Below are positions 54,040 through 62,959 of a DNA stretch of 64,000 nucleotides, piece by piece. The notes under the pieces were generated by a model. It had not been told where the DNA came from. It saw nothing but the letters and a program-made list of their open reading frames with translations, and did not search any database. Made by a program: the position numbers and the translations under genes. Source of the stretch: Lacihabitans soyangensis (GTDB taxonomy: Bacteria; Bacteroidota; Bacteroidia; Cytophagales; Spirosomataceae); NCBI RefSeq assembly GCF_024343775.1, contig NZ_RJUF01000007.1, positions 37,253-101,252 of the forward strand, given 5' to 3'. The first letter of the stretch is position 1; every line of letters begins with the position of its first letter.

Positions 54040-54333
54040 AGAATATTCAGTAAAGGTACTCTTCGGAATTATTGGGAAAAATACCCTGATGCAAGACCAG
54101 CACTAGAAACATGGTACTCGATTTTAGAAGAAATCGACTTTAAAAACCCAAATGAAGTAATTAAGTTTTTTAAAGATGCTGACACGATTAAGAACAACCG
54201 AATTATCTTTAATATTTGCAAAAATAAATATCGACTAATTGTCAAATTTGAATATCAACTAAATTTTGCTTTCGTAAGATTCATTGGCACTCACAAGGAA
54301 TATGACAAGTTAATAGACATCGAAAACATATAA
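54037..54333 (+). CDS. higB: HigB-type mRNA interferase toxin
   Basis: The 98-residue protein matches the HigB branch of RelE-like toxins: MRIFSKGTLRNYWEKYPDA, ALETWYSILEEIDFKNPNEV (in segments), NNRIIFNICKNKYRLIVKF and FVRFIGTHKEYDKLI. HigB cleaves mRNA on the ribosome. Toxin-first order is usual for higBA. The antitoxin gene starts three bases after the stop. Confidence 0.94.
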   Translation: MRIFSKGTLRNYWEKYPDARPALETWYSILEEIDFKNPNEVIKFFKDADTIKNNRIIFNICKNKYRLIVKFEYQLNFAFVRFIGTHKEYDKLIDIENI

Positions 54334-54336
54334 ATA

Positions 54337-54735
54337 ATGAAAATTGATATCAATTACTTAAACAGCATCGTTTTGCAACCTATAATTTCAGAGGATGATT
54401 TCAAATGGGCTTCAGAAGTTATAGACAATTTGGTTGATGCAGATATGATAGAAGATCCAACATTAAAGGAAAGAGCTCTAAATTTGTTGGACGCAGTCAC
54501 CACATTGGCCATAGCCTATGAAAAAAAACACTATCCGATACCAACACCAAGTCCTTTGGTAGCCATAAAACAAAGAATGGAAATGCTAAATCTTTCTCAA
54601 AAAGACGTAGCAACGTATTTCGGGGGAGAAAACCGAGTTTCTGAAGTACTTAATGGTAAACGCAATCTTAACCTAAAAATGATAAAAAAGCTATATCAAA
54701 ATCTTAAAATCCCAGCAGATATTTTACTTTCCTAA
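54337..54735 (+). CDS. higA: HigA-type antitoxin with Xre-like HTH
   Basis: The 132-residue protein has a helical N-terminal half that should wrap HigB, and a C-terminal Xre-type helix-turn-helix (about 78-130: IKQRMEMLNLSQKDVATYFG, ENRVSEVLNGKRNLNLKMIK, KLYQNLKIP in segments). It should neutralise the toxin and repress the operon through the dyad near 54022. It is cotranscribed with higB. Confidence 0.94.
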   Translation: MKIDINYLNSIVLQPIISEDDFKWASEVIDNLVDADMIEDPTLKERALNLLDAVTTLAIAYEKKHYPIPTPSPLVAIKQRMEMLNLSQKDVATYFGGENRVSEVLNGKRNLNLKMIKKLYQNLKIPADILLS

Positions 54736-54744
54736 ACATAATTC

Positions 54745-55902
54745 TCAGCTCAATTCCTCCGCCAATTTTTCCATCATAGTCAAGCATTTTTCTACTTGTT
54801 CGATGGCGATAAATTCGTTGGCCCGATGTGCTTGTGCAATATCTCCTGGGCCACAAATAACAGATTCGAAACCAGCTAAAGCAAACTGACCAGCCTCGGC
54901 TGCATAGGCTACAGTACCCAATTCATAGTTTCCAGTTATTTTTTGGATAAATGGCACAACATCTAGATGCTCAGGTGTGTCTAATGGCGGAACAGGCGGA
55001 TGGTCTTCTTCTGTGATAATTCTGGCACCTGCAAATCTTTGTTGTAGCTCTGCTTCTAGTTCTTTACAGTAGTCAGCATAATCATTCAGAATATTTTCCA
55101 AATTACTTTTCGGGATAATCCGTACATCCCAGTAGAAAGTACATTTGTCTGCAATGACATTCGGAGCTATTCCTCCATTAAACTGACCAACATGGATTGA
55201 GGTATGATTCGGCGTAAAACGATCATCAATTTCACCCGATTCAAAAAGCTCGTTCATTTTGTTTTCGAGCCAAACCACCAATTTGGCAGCCACATGTATG
55301 GCACTTACTTCTCTTTTAATTCTACTACTGTGTCCAGCCGAGCCTAATACGGTAGTTTTTAGCACACAGATACCCTTTTGACCAACAACAGGTTGCATCA
55401 TGGTAGCTTCACCAATAATGGCATATTTCGGTTTTTCATCATAAAAATCTCGTATGGCACAGGCCATTTCGTAGCCCGAAAGACAACCAACTTCCTCGTC
55501 ATAAGAAAAAGCAAAGTATATTGGTTTTTTGAGATTTGATTTCTTAAAAAGATCAACGCTTGCCAAAAAACAAGCTAAAAAGCCTTTCATGTCGCATGAG
55601 CCTCGGGCATACCACTTTTCATCTTTTTCAGTAAGCACAAATGGCTCGGTCACCCAGTCCTGACCTTTCACAGGCACAACATCGGTATGACCAGAAAGAA
55701 TCACTCCACCGTCGACTGCGGGTCCTATACGACAATGCAACAGTGCCTTGTCGCCATCTTTATTGGGTACCACCTGAAAATCAATTTCTAGAGATTTTAA
55801 GTAATTGGTCAAATAATCTACAATCGCCAGGTTTCCTTGTCCACCTAAAACTTGGAATGCCACCAAGTCAGTTAAAATTTCTTTTGTTTTTTGAAGTCTC
55901 AT
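54745..55902 (-). CDS. M20-family deacetylase, acetylornithine deacetylase-like
   Basis: I start at the ATG at 55900-55902 (385 residues); an earlier in-frame ATG at 55941 lies in the ACACATAGG repeat and adds only repeat-derived residues. The two-metal site is complete: H72 and D74 in SGHTDVVPV, D104 in GSCDMKG, E136-E137 in YDEEVGC, a Glu in GEATMM, and H359 in GDIAQAHRANEF. It resembles ArgE, which removes the acetyl group from N-acetylornithine, but other M20 substrates are possible. No arginine genes are nearby; a YfcC carrier gene lies upstream on the same strand. Confidence 0.88.
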   Translation of the reverse strand: MRLQKTKEILTDLVAFQVLGGQGNLAIVDYLTNYLKSLEIDFQVVPNKDGDKALLHCRIGPAVDGGVILSGHTDVVPVKGQDWVTEPFVLTEKDEKWYARGSCDMKGFLACFLASVDLFKKSNLKKPIYFAFSYDEEVGCLSGYEMACAIRDFYDEKPKYAIIGEATMMQPVVGQKGICVLKTTVLGSAGHSSRIKREVSAIHVAAKLVVWLENKMNELFESGEIDDRFTPNHTSIHVGQFNGGIAPNVIADKCTFYWDVRIIPKSNLENILNDYADYCKELEAELQQRFAGARIITEEDHPPVPPLDTPEHLDVVPFIQKITGNYELGTVAYAAEAGQFALAGFESVICGPGDIAQAHRANEFIAIEQVEKCLTMMEKLAEELS

Positions 55903-55915
55903 TTTTTGTTTTTTT

Positions 55916-56024
55916 AAAACACATAGGCACATAGAGATCATAGTTTTTCATTGTGCCATATATATTCTTTTCTAATCTTTAATAAGTGGAATTTGCGAAT
56001 TTTATCTATGTGCCCTATGTGTTT
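55916..56024. repeat. ACACATAGG-family inverted repeat between yfcC-like and M20 genes
   Basis: AAAACACATAGGCACATAGA (55916-55935) is complementary, with one bulged base, to TCTATGTGCCCTATGTGTTT (56005-56024). It is the second copy of the family found at 47803-47923. It could end the YfcC transcript. Confidence 0.8.
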
Positions 56025-56030
56025 ATTAAA

Positions 56031-57419
56031 TCAAGCTGGCCCATAATTAATCATGACCGATATAATTACAAAAATAACTGTCAGGGCCACTAAAATAGCT
56101 ACAACAGGTGCAATAAATCTCAGCCAACGCTCAAAAGGCACTCTGCAAATGGCAATCATGGCAATAAGCCCACCGAAAGTTGGGTTTACAAGATTACTCA
56201 CACCATCGCCGACTTGAAAAGCCAAAACCACAGTTTGCTTGGTCAGGTGTAACATTTCTCCCAATGGAATCAAAATCGGCATTGTGGCTAATGCTTGTCC
56301 GCTACCGCTCGGAATCATGAAGTTCATCAAACTTTGAGTGGCCACCATACCTACTGCCGATAGATAATTGGGCAGACCTTCCAGCGAATTGGCCAGATAG
56401 AAAGTAATAGAATCACTGACTTTGCCTTCTTCCATCACGATTCTGATAGTGGCCGCAAAGCCCACCATAAAAGCCCCTGGGGCTACTTTTGCAACAGAGT
56501 CTAGGATGATTTCACCAATTTCGATATTACTTTTTTTAAGGAAAAATATCAAAAATACTGTAAGCATTAAGAACAAAGCCGAAATGTCATTAAGATACCA
56601 TTTGTACTGAAATACTCCATAAATCATGATGGCTAACATAGCTACAAATGCCAACAAAATCACCCAATCTTTTGTACCCATCCTGAATTGGTCAATTGCT
56701 TTTGACAAAGAAAAGCCCGAATTATCCAAGTCAGTTCCCAAACCTTTTTCTGGTGTACTTTTGATTTTTTTGAAATAAGAAATGTTGTACCATGCCATTA
56801 CAATAAGACCCAAAACACACAAAATAATTCTCAACAAAGCACCTGAAAAAAGAGGTAAATCGGCGATTCGTTGGGCTGTACCTACCGTATACGGATTAAA
56901 AGGAGACAAACCAAAACCAACAGTGACGCCTCCGACAGCTATTCCAGTGGCCAAAACTAAATCACCACCGATGGCGAGACTCAAAACGGCAGCAATCGGA
57001 ATCATCGCAATGTTATTTTCGTAGCCAATAAACATACCCAACACCCCATAAACGAAGGTCATACCAGCTATCAGAAGGCTTTGGTTTTTCTGTCGTAAAA
57101 CTTTTACAAATGAACCCACCACATTTTCTACTGCCCCAGTTGCATTCAAAACACCAAACATTATTCCGCTGGCAACGATAATAAAAATAACTTCAATGGC
57201 AGCTTTATAACCCTTTGGCATAGATTGAAAAATTACCGTCGGGCTTAATTTAGCAGACTCAACGAAGTGAAATGAACCTGCCACTACCTTCAATTTACCA
57301 TCTACTTCTACCCTATCAAATTCCCCTGCTGGTAACATATAAGTAAAAAGCCATGCCAGTACGATCATTCCAAAGAGAATAATTACCGGATGTGGAATAT
57401 ATTCATACCATTTTTTCAT
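56031..57419 (-). CDS. YfcC-family carrier (C4-dicarboxylate/short-chain transporter-like)
   Basis: The 462-residue protein has about twelve membrane helices. Characteristic segments are PHPVIILFGMIVLAWLFTYMLPAGEFDR (in segments), GVLNATGAVENVVGS, GMFIGYENNIAMIPIAA, GGVTVGFGLSPFNPYTVGTAQ and the C-terminal IPSGSGQALATMPILIPL with GDGVSNLVNPT. These are typical of YfcC/DcuC-like carriers whose substrates may be dicarboxylates, amino acids or peptides. It lies upstream of an M20 deacetylase on the same strand, so it may import an N-acylated amino acid or dipeptide for that enzyme. Confidence 0.89.
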   Translation of the reverse strand: MKKWYEYIPHPVIILFGMIVLAWLFTYMLPAGEFDRVEVDGKLKVVAGSFHFVESAKLSPTVIFQSMPKGYKAAIEVIFIIVASGIMFGVLNATGAVENVVGSFVKVLRQKNQSLLIAGMTFVYGVLGMFIGYENNIAMIPIAAVLSLAIGGDLVLATGIAVGGVTVGFGLSPFNPYTVGTAQRIADLPLFSGALLRIILCVLGLIVMAWYNISYFKKIKSTPEKGLGTDLDNSGFSLSKAIDQFRMGTKDWVILLAFVAMLAIMIYGVFQYKWYLNDISALFLMLTVFLIFFLKKSNIEIGEIILDSVAKVAPGAFMVGFAATIRIVMEEGKVSDSITFYLANSLEGLPNYLSAVGMVATQSLMNFMIPSGSGQALATMPILIPLGEMLHLTKQTVVLAFQVGDGVSNLVNPTFGGLIAMIAICRVPFERWLRFIAPVVAILVALTVIFVIISVMINYGPA

Positions 57420-57508
57420 TCTAGTTTCGAGGGTTTATTGGGTTTTTGAAGTGGTAATTTAGGCTCAAAACCAGTAATAAAAAAACGACTCTAAACCAAA
57501 ATGCACGT

Positions 57509-57544
57509 TTTGGGTGTTTATATTGAAATATTCAATTATTTTTG
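57509..57544 (+). promoter_or_regulatory. promoter of the four-helix membrane protein gene
   Basis: TATTTTTG at 57537-57544 is an exact -7 box 22 bases before the start codon, and TTTG at 57509-57512 could be a -33 element although the 24-base spacer is long. Confidence 0.4.
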
Positions 57545-57566
57545 ACAAACATTTAAACCAAATTTT

Positions 57567-58001
57567 ATGTATTCTATCATTTTACAAGCTCACCATTGGA
57601 TTGCGTTCATCGCTTTGGCGTTGTTGGCTTATGCTACTATAAACGGAGCTATAGGTTCAAATTCAGAAAAAGTATTTGATGATTCTCACAGAAAAATCAA
57701 CTTGTTTGCTTTGATTACCACACATACCATGTTGCTTTTAGGAATAGTTCTTTTAATTATTTCGCCTGTAGCACAAACCGCTTTTGCGGATATGGGAGCC
57801 GCAATGAAAGACGGAGCTGTTAGAAAGGCTGTGGTAGAACATCCAACAATGAACATCATTGCAGCAGTTCTGGTAACCATCGGTAATGCAAAATCGAAAA
57901 AGGCAGTTGGGAATGGACGAAAGTTTAAAGTATCAATGATATTCTTTGGACTTGCCCTGCTTTTGATACTTAGCAGACTTCCTTTTGAAAAATTATTTTA
58001 A
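57567..58001 (+). CDS. four-helix membrane protein, often annotated cytochrome B
   Basis: The 144-residue protein has four membrane helices (about 8-28, 46-68, 96-112, 120-138). Histidines lie in the first two helices and loops (AHHWIAFIALALL, SHRKINLFALITTHTMLLLG) and EHPTMNIIAAV, so heme or metal binding is possible. Similar short Bacteroidota proteins are called cytochrome B without direct evidence. A strong terminator follows immediately. Confidence 0.75.
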   Translation: MYSIILQAHHWIAFIALALLAYATINGAIGSNSEKVFDDSHRKINLFALITTHTMLLLGIVLLIISPVAQTAFADMGAAMKDGAVRKAVVEHPTMNIIAAVLVTIGNAKSKKAVGNGRKFKVSMIFFGLALLLILSRLPFEKLF

Positions 58002-58007
58002 AAATAT

Positions 58008-58030
58008 AGCCTCGAAAGAGGCTTTTTTTT
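58008..58030 (+). terminator. rho-independent terminator abutting the next start codon
   Basis: AGCCTC-GAAA-GAGGCT is a six-base stem with a GAAA loop, followed by eight T ending at 58030. The ATG of the DCC gene is at 58031. Confidence 0.93.
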
Positions 58031-58423
58031 ATGCAATCACCTATTATTTTGTTTGATGGCGTTTGCAATCTTTGCAATGGTGCCGTACAGTTTGTGCTTC
58101 GTAACGACACTAAAAATATTTTCAAATTTGCATCACTACAGTCTAAATTTGCACAAGACTTCTTAAAAAAGCACCAACTTCCTACAGAAAACTTCGGCAC
58201 TCTAATTTTGATAGAAAACGAAAAGATTTTCGTGAAATCAAATGCAGTTTTTAAAATAGCCAAATATCTCACAAAATACGCTTGGCTGAGTGTTTTCAGC
58301 TTTCTACCCATTTTCGTTACCGACTTTTTCTATGATATTGTTTCCAAAAACCGCTTGAAATGGTTTGGGAAAAGAGAAAATTGTTGGCTGCCAACTGATG
58401 AATTAAAAGAAAGATTCCTCTAA
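58031..58423 (+). CDS. DCC-family thiol-disulphide oxidoreductase-like protein
   Basis: The 130-residue protein has the family motif LFDGVCNLCNGAVQF with C12-x2-C15, plus RNDTKNIFKFASLQS and a hydrophobic helix near 88-105 (YAWLSVFSFLPIFVTDFFYD). DCC proteins are predicted thioredoxin-like enzymes of unknown substrate. The start codon directly follows a terminator T run, so it has no room for a separate leader. It probably depends on read-through from the upstream gene or on a start within the terminator. Confidence 0.9.
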   Translation: MQSPIILFDGVCNLCNGAVQFVLRNDTKNIFKFASLQSKFAQDFLKKHQLPTENFGTLILIENEKIFVKSNAVFKIAKYLTKYAWLSVFSFLPIFVTDFFYDIVSKNRLKWFGKRENCWLPTDELKERFL

Positions 58424-58610
58424 AAACAAAACCTAATAATCTGAAAAACAAATCATTAATACCATTCCAAAAAGACTTTCCAAATATTCACTTTTTCTTA
58501 CCAATTATTTAGAAAAACCTTCAGAATACTTAATAGTCCAGTTTTAAGTTTATAGTTTACATAGTTTTGAGAGTCTTTACTAAACATGAAAACTTATAAA
58601 TTTAAAACCC
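58424..58610 (+). promoter_or_regulatory. upstream region of the LytTR-only gene with a TAnnTTTG box
   Basis: TAGTTTTG at 58562-58569 is an exact -7 box, 41 bases before the start. The words TTATAGTTTAC and ACATAGTTTTG upstream could form a LytTR-type direct repeat. No other gene is seen. Confidence 0.4.
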
Positions 58611-58991
58611 ATGAAAACTACTTTTACTTCAACAGGCTTGCCATGCCTCGTGTTAAATTATGGTAAGCAAACTCTTCCATCACCCGAAATACAATACATT
58701 GAAGGAGAAGGAAATTACAGTCTGATTCAGACATCTGCCAACAAAATTCTGACAAGTGCATTTACGATGAGGCTTTTCTCGGATCAACTTGCTTCGCAAT
58801 CTAATTTTTTCTCACCACGTAAAGGCTTATTACTCAATGTAGATTATCTCAAATCAGTAGATTGTAAAGAGGGTGTTTATTACGCACTTATGAAAGATGG
58901 GAAAAGCCATGTTTTGTCGCGAAGAAAAGGCAAGGCCTTCTTGGACTATCTATCTGATTACAAGTTGGATTATCTCATAAATTACCGTTAA
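58611..58991 (+). CDS. LytTR DNA-binding protein without receiver domain
   Basis: The 126-residue protein is essentially a LytTR domain: SPEIQYIEGEGNYSLIQTS, ILTSAFTMRLFSDQL and FFSPRKGLLLNVDYLKSVD (in segments). There is no receiver, so control by phosphorylation is not expected; its activity may depend on abundance or a ligand. The downstream secreted protein gene, 93 bases away on the same strand, is a possible target, as is its own promoter. A functional link with the giant LytS-type kinase 11 kb away is only a guess. Confidence 0.88.
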   Translation: MKTTFTSTGLPCLVLNYGKQTLPSPEIQYIEGEGNYSLIQTSANKILTSAFTMRLFSDQLASQSNFFSPRKGLLLNVDYLKSVDCKEGVYYALMKDGKSHVLSRRKGKAFLDYLSDYKLDYLINYR

Positions 58992-59084
58992 ATAAAACAC
59001 TTAACCATTAGATAAAACACTTGAATAATACCGAAAAACCTATTTTAATTTAGAAGCACGATTTCAATTAAAACAATTAAAACT

Positions 59085-60281
59085 ATGAAAAAACTTATAT
59101 TTTCATTTTTGATCGCTCTCGCAATATCAAAAGTTAGTGCTCAATCAATCCTACTTACACCTGGCAATCAAACTACCACTAATTCTAATCCTGATTTGAT
59201 TTTAAGATCAACAGGAACTCCAGATGTAAGGTCAATAAGATCTGCAGGTACAATAGCCAGCCCTACACCACCATTAACTGGCGTTAGCCTTTTAAGAATT
59301 CGTGGTGCTGGTTTTTGGAATACCACATCTTTCTCTGATCAAGTGGGGATTGACATGTTTACAACTGAAAATTGGAATTCATCGAGCCAAGGTGCGGATA
59401 TGCGATTTTCAACCACATCTAATGGAACATTTAACTTAATAGAGCGAATGCGTATTTCTCATGATGGAAAGATAGGTATAGGTACAACAGTACCTTTAAG
59501 TAAGTTAGATGTATCTGGAGATATTAGTTTATCCAGCCCAAATCTAGGTTTTGGAAGTAGAAAACTTCAATTCTACTCTGACCAAGGCACAGGAAATGAA
59601 TGGAGACCAGGTTATATCGAAAGTGCTGATGGGGCTGGTGGAAGCTCCTACACGGGAAGGCTTGACTTCTATACAAACGGAACAGGAGTTGGAAATAAAT
59701 TGGGAAGTGTTTTAGGTATGTCTGTTTTAAATGGGAAGGTGGGAGTTGGAAGTTCTACTGCAAATTCACCTGACTTTCCATTGCATGTTACATCTACAGC
59801 AGGGTCTACCTCAAGCACTACTGGTGCTTTTGCAATAGGCTCAACTACAGGACAGCATTTAGTTTTTGATACAGACGAAATTAATTCATATAGTAATACA
59901 GCTGCAAGTGTTTTATATTTGAATCCTAACTCGAATGGAAATGTTCAAATTGGTTCTTCTGCTGGTGATTTACTTGTAACTGGTTATACAAAACTTGGTG
60001 GTTTTTCTGCTCCGAATATTAAAATGAAGAAACTAACCGGGACAACGGGTGCTGGAGCTAGTTTTACTACACCTCATGGACTTAACGTAAATAAAATTCT
60101 AGATGTTTCGATTTTTATTGAAAGAAGTGGTGGAGTTTTCACAGACGCACCGAATCAAATAGGAGGTGCAGCAAGTATTCAATACAGTTATAGTTTAAAT
60201 GCTACTGATATTACTTTTTTTGGTGTGGGTTCATCACTAAACAATCGTCCTTTCAGAATTTTAATTACATACGAAGAATAA
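59085..60281 (+). CDS. secreted GIGT-motif protein, tail-fibre-like
   Basis: The 398-residue protein has a signal peptide (MKKLIFSFLIALAISKVSAQ). The mature part has beta-rich segments including HDGKIGIGTTVPLSKLDVSG, LNGKVGVGSSTANSPDF and VQIGSSAGDLLVTG. It is related in style to the protein at 8746-9936. Function unknown; probably on the cell surface or secreted. A strong terminator follows, and the LytTR-only regulator lies just upstream. Confidence 0.82.
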   Translation: MKKLIFSFLIALAISKVSAQSILLTPGNQTTTNSNPDLILRSTGTPDVRSIRSAGTIASPTPPLTGVSLLRIRGAGFWNTTSFSDQVGIDMFTTENWNSSSQGADMRFSTTSNGTFNLIERMRISHDGKIGIGTTVPLSKLDVSGDISLSSPNLGFGSRKLQFYSDQGTGNEWRPGYIESADGAGGSSYTGRLDFYTNGTGVGNKLGSVLGMSVLNGKVGVGSSTANSPDFPLHVTSTAGSTSSTTGAFAIGSTTGQHLVFDTDEINSYSNTAASVLYLNPNSNGNVQIGSSAGDLLVTGYTKLGGFSAPNIKMKKLTGTTGAGASFTTPHGLNVNKILDVSIFIERSGGVFTDAPNQIGGAASIQYSYSLNATDITFFGVGSSLNNRPFRILITYEE

Positions 60282-60300
60282 TTATTCAACAATATCCTTC

Positions 60301-60337
60301 AAAAAGCACCATTTCATAAACGAAAAGGTGCTTTTTT
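60301..60337 (+). terminator. rho-independent terminator after the secreted protein gene
   Basis: AAAAAGCACC (60301-60310) pairs with GGTGCTTTTT (60327-60336), with an inner TTTC/GAAA extension, then a T run. Confidence 0.92.
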
Positions 60338-60423
60338 GTTTTTTTATCATTTTAGAAACAATTTTGAATAAAAAATATTATTACCGAACTTGCGATCACA
60401 AACATCACTAACAAACTAATAAA

Positions 60424-62049
60424 ATGCATAATGCCATTTACCAAGTTCCGCTTCCTCAGAATGAGCCCGTTCTAAATTACGCTCCTGGCAGCAATGAAAC
60501 TATAAATGTAAAAAAAGCCATAGAAGAACTTCGTTCTAGAACTGTAGAAGTGCCCATGTATATTGGCAACGACGAAGTTTTTACCAATAAAAAAATCAAG
60601 CTCTCTCCTCCACATGACCACCAACATGTATTAGGTTATGCTTCTGAAGGTGATGCCTCACATGTTTCCGCAGCCATTGATGCGGCCTTGGAAGCCAGAA
60701 AAAACTGGGCAAATCTACCTTGGAATGAGCGTGCTGCAGTATTTCTGAAAGCCGCAGATTTATTGGCAGGGCCATATAGAGCCAAAATAAATGCAGCAAC
60801 CATGCTAGGCCAATCAAAAAATGCCTTTCAGGCAGAAATTGATGCGGCATGTGAACTAATAGATTTCTTAAGATTCAATGTAGCTTTTTACCAAGAAATA
60901 ATGGCTGAGCAGCCTTTATCTTCTAAAGGCGTTTGGAATAAACTGGAATACAGACCATTGGAAGGTTTTGTTTTTGCACTTACCCCATTTAATTTTACTG
61001 CCATTGCGGGTAACCTACCAGCAAGTGCAGCTTTGATGGGCAATGTTTGTGTTTGGAAACCGGCATATACACAAATTTACTCTGCCAATGTGATAATGGA
61101 AGTCTTCAAATTGGCAGGTTTGCCTGACGGTGTTATCAACATGATTTATGTGGATGGACCGGTTACTGGCGAAGTGGTTTTTAATCATGCCGATTTTGCC
61201 GGAATTCACTTTACGGGTAGCACTGGAGTGTTTCAAAACATCTGGAAAACTATAGGAGGCAATATTCATAAGTATAAATCTTACCCAAGAATTGTGGGTG
61301 AAACGGGCGGCAAGGACTTTGTGATTGCTCATAAATCAGCTGATGCCAAGGCTGTTGCAGTTGGATTGGTTCGTGGTGCTTTTGAATACCAAGGGCAAAA
61401 ATGCTCGGCAGCTTCAAGGGCCTATATCCCATCTAATATCTGGGAAGATGTGAAAAAATATATGTTGGCCGACTTAAGAGAAATAAAAATGGGACCAACA
61501 GAAGACTTCTCGAATTTCATCAATGCAGTTATAGACGAAAAGGCTTTCGACAAAATTTCGGGTTACATATCTGCTGCCAAAAATGATCCAAATGTCGAAA
61601 TTATTGCAGGAGGAGGTTTTGATAAATCGGTGGGCTATTTCATAGAACCAACAGTCATCTTAACCAGAGACCCTAAATACAAAACCATGTGCGAGGAGAT
61701 TTTCGGGCCAGTTTTGAGCATTTATGTTTACGACGAAAACGCTTGGGTAGAAACTTTAGAATTGGTAAATACCACTTCGCCTTATGCACTTACAGGTGCA
61801 GTTTTCTCTCAAGACAGATATGCGATTGACCAAGCCACAAAGGCTTTAGAAAATGCAGCTGGTAATTTCTATATCAACGACAAACCAACAGGAGCGGTAG
61901 TTGGTCAACAGCCATTTGGTGGGGCCAGAGCCTCAGGAACCAACGACAAAGCAGGTTCAAAGCTCAATCTTCTTCGTTGGGTGAATGCACGTACGATTAA
62001 AGAAACATTTGTATCGCCTACGGATTACAAATATCCTTTTTTGGGGTAG
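60424..62049 (+). CDS. pruA: L-glutamate gamma-semialdehyde dehydrogenase
   Basis: The 541-residue length and motifs match the long Bacteroidota PruA (1-pyrroline-5-carboxylate dehydrogenase). It shows TPFNFTAIAGNLP (187-199), the NAD-binding FTGSTGVFQ, catalytic E293 in VGETGGKDFV, C327 in GQKCSAASR, and EEIFGPVLSIYVY plus GAVVGQQPFGGARASGTNDK. It oxidises glutamate semialdehyde to glutamate in proline breakdown. No putA/proline dehydrogenase is in view. A terminator follows. Confidence 0.95.
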   Translation: MHNAIYQVPLPQNEPVLNYAPGSNETINVKKAIEELRSRTVEVPMYIGNDEVFTNKKIKLSPPHDHQHVLGYASEGDASHVSAAIDAALEARKNWANLPWNERAAVFLKAADLLAGPYRAKINAATMLGQSKNAFQAEIDAACELIDFLRFNVAFYQEIMAEQPLSSKGVWNKLEYRPLEGFVFALTPFNFTAIAGNLPASAALMGNVCVWKPAYTQIYSANVIMEVFKLAGLPDGVINMIYVDGPVTGEVVFNHADFAGIHFTGSTGVFQNIWKTIGGNIHKYKSYPRIVGETGGKDFVIAHKSADAKAVAVGLVRGAFEYQGQKCSAASRAYIPSNIWEDVKKYMLADLREIKMGPTEDFSNFINAVIDEKAFDKISGYISAAKNDPNVEIIAGGGFDKSVGYFIEPTVILTRDPKYKTMCEEIFGPVLSIYVYDENAWVETLELVNTTSPYALTGAVFSQDRYAIDQATKALENAAGNFYINDKPTGAVVGQQPFGGARASGTNDKAGSKLNLLRWVNARTIKETFVSPTDYKYPFLG

Positions 62050-62073
62050 ATAGAACTCGGATTTTACTGATTG

Positions 62074-62109
62074 GACACGGACAGGTTTTGTTCGTGTCTT
62101 TTTTTTTTT
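62074..62109 (+). terminator. rho-independent terminator after pruA
   Basis: GACACGGAC (62074-62082) pairs with GTTCGTGTC (62090-62098) through nine bases with one wobble, followed by eleven T. Its T run reaches the stop of the converging deacetylase gene. Confidence 0.88.
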
Positions 62110-62950
62110 ACAAATGCACTACCTTAGCCTTTTCCCAATCAATAGAGGACTCGGCTGTGCGAATATCTACAAATTCGTGTTTCTTTACTAGTTTATCAAG
62201 CTTTGAAAGACAGCCTTTTAGTCCATAATATGATTTGAACTTTCTGAAGAAATTCAAGCCTGGAACCATCGGTTGTTCTGGGTCAAAATCTCTGGGATGA
62301 AAATAGGTCATTACATAATCAGAGTTTTTAGTCATTAAATCCAACAGAGGATATGGAAATAACCTAAAATAACCTCCACCTGAAAAGATTAAGTTTTTAC
62401 CAGCAAAAGAAGAAAGGTTAATCGGAAACTCCTTCATTCGCATGCCATCAATATCAATCCAACAAGGTTCTGCATGGCCAAACTGTGCAAATCCACCGTG
62501 TGAACGCTCGGCTGGAAAAATGGAGGCGTCAATCTCAATACCGTTTTTCATCAAAACCTCAAAAACCCATTTATTCTGCTCCATTAATGAAAAACCAGGA
62601 GCTCTATAGGCCCTCACTTTCTTACCTATAACATCTTCGATAGATTTAATTGAACGCTCCAAATCTTGCTTAAAAGTATGCCGATTTTGTTCATAGGCCA
62701 ACTGGTGCAAGTCCGAATGCGTTGCTATTTCATGTCCTCTTCGATCTATTTCTTTCAGAACCTCAGGGAATTTTCTCGCCACCCAACCCAAACAAAAGAA
62801 AGTGGCTTTTTGATCACCCAGAATTCCATGTATTTTGCTCATGTTTCCATGGATTCTCGACTCAAATCCCTCCCATTCGGCCTCCGTTTTGGTGGCGTCG
62901 TTGTCGAGGATATGAAACCATTCTTCTATGTCGAAAGTGAGTATTTTCAT
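62108..62950 (-). CDS. polysaccharide deacetylase (NodB-type, DUF3473-like)
   Basis: The 280-residue protein starts at the catalytic base motif TFDIEEW (D7) and has H78-S-D-L-H82 as metal ligands, RAYRAPGFS, and YFHPRDFDPEQP near the C terminus. This form, without a signal peptide, resembles deacetylases linked to capsule or exopolysaccharide export (the XrtA/DUF3473 group). It removes N-acetyl groups from a polysaccharide or precursor, probably in the cytoplasm. It converges with pruA and is followed upstream by an IS element. Confidence 0.9.
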   Translation of the reverse strand: MKILTFDIEEWFHILDNDATKTEAEWEGFESRIHGNMSKIHGILGDQKATFFCLGWVARKFPEVLKEIDRRGHEIATHSDLHQLAYEQNRHTFKQDLERSIKSIEDVIGKKVRAYRAPGFSLMEQNKWVFEVLMKNGIEIDASIFPAERSHGGFAQFGHAEPCWIDIDGMRMKEFPINLSSFAGKNLIFSGGGYFRLFPYPLLDLMTKNSDYVMTYFHPRDFDPEQPMVPGLNFFRKFKSYYGLKGCLSKLDKLVKKHEFVDIRTAESSIDWEKAKVVHL

Positions 62951-62959
62951 AAGTAAATT

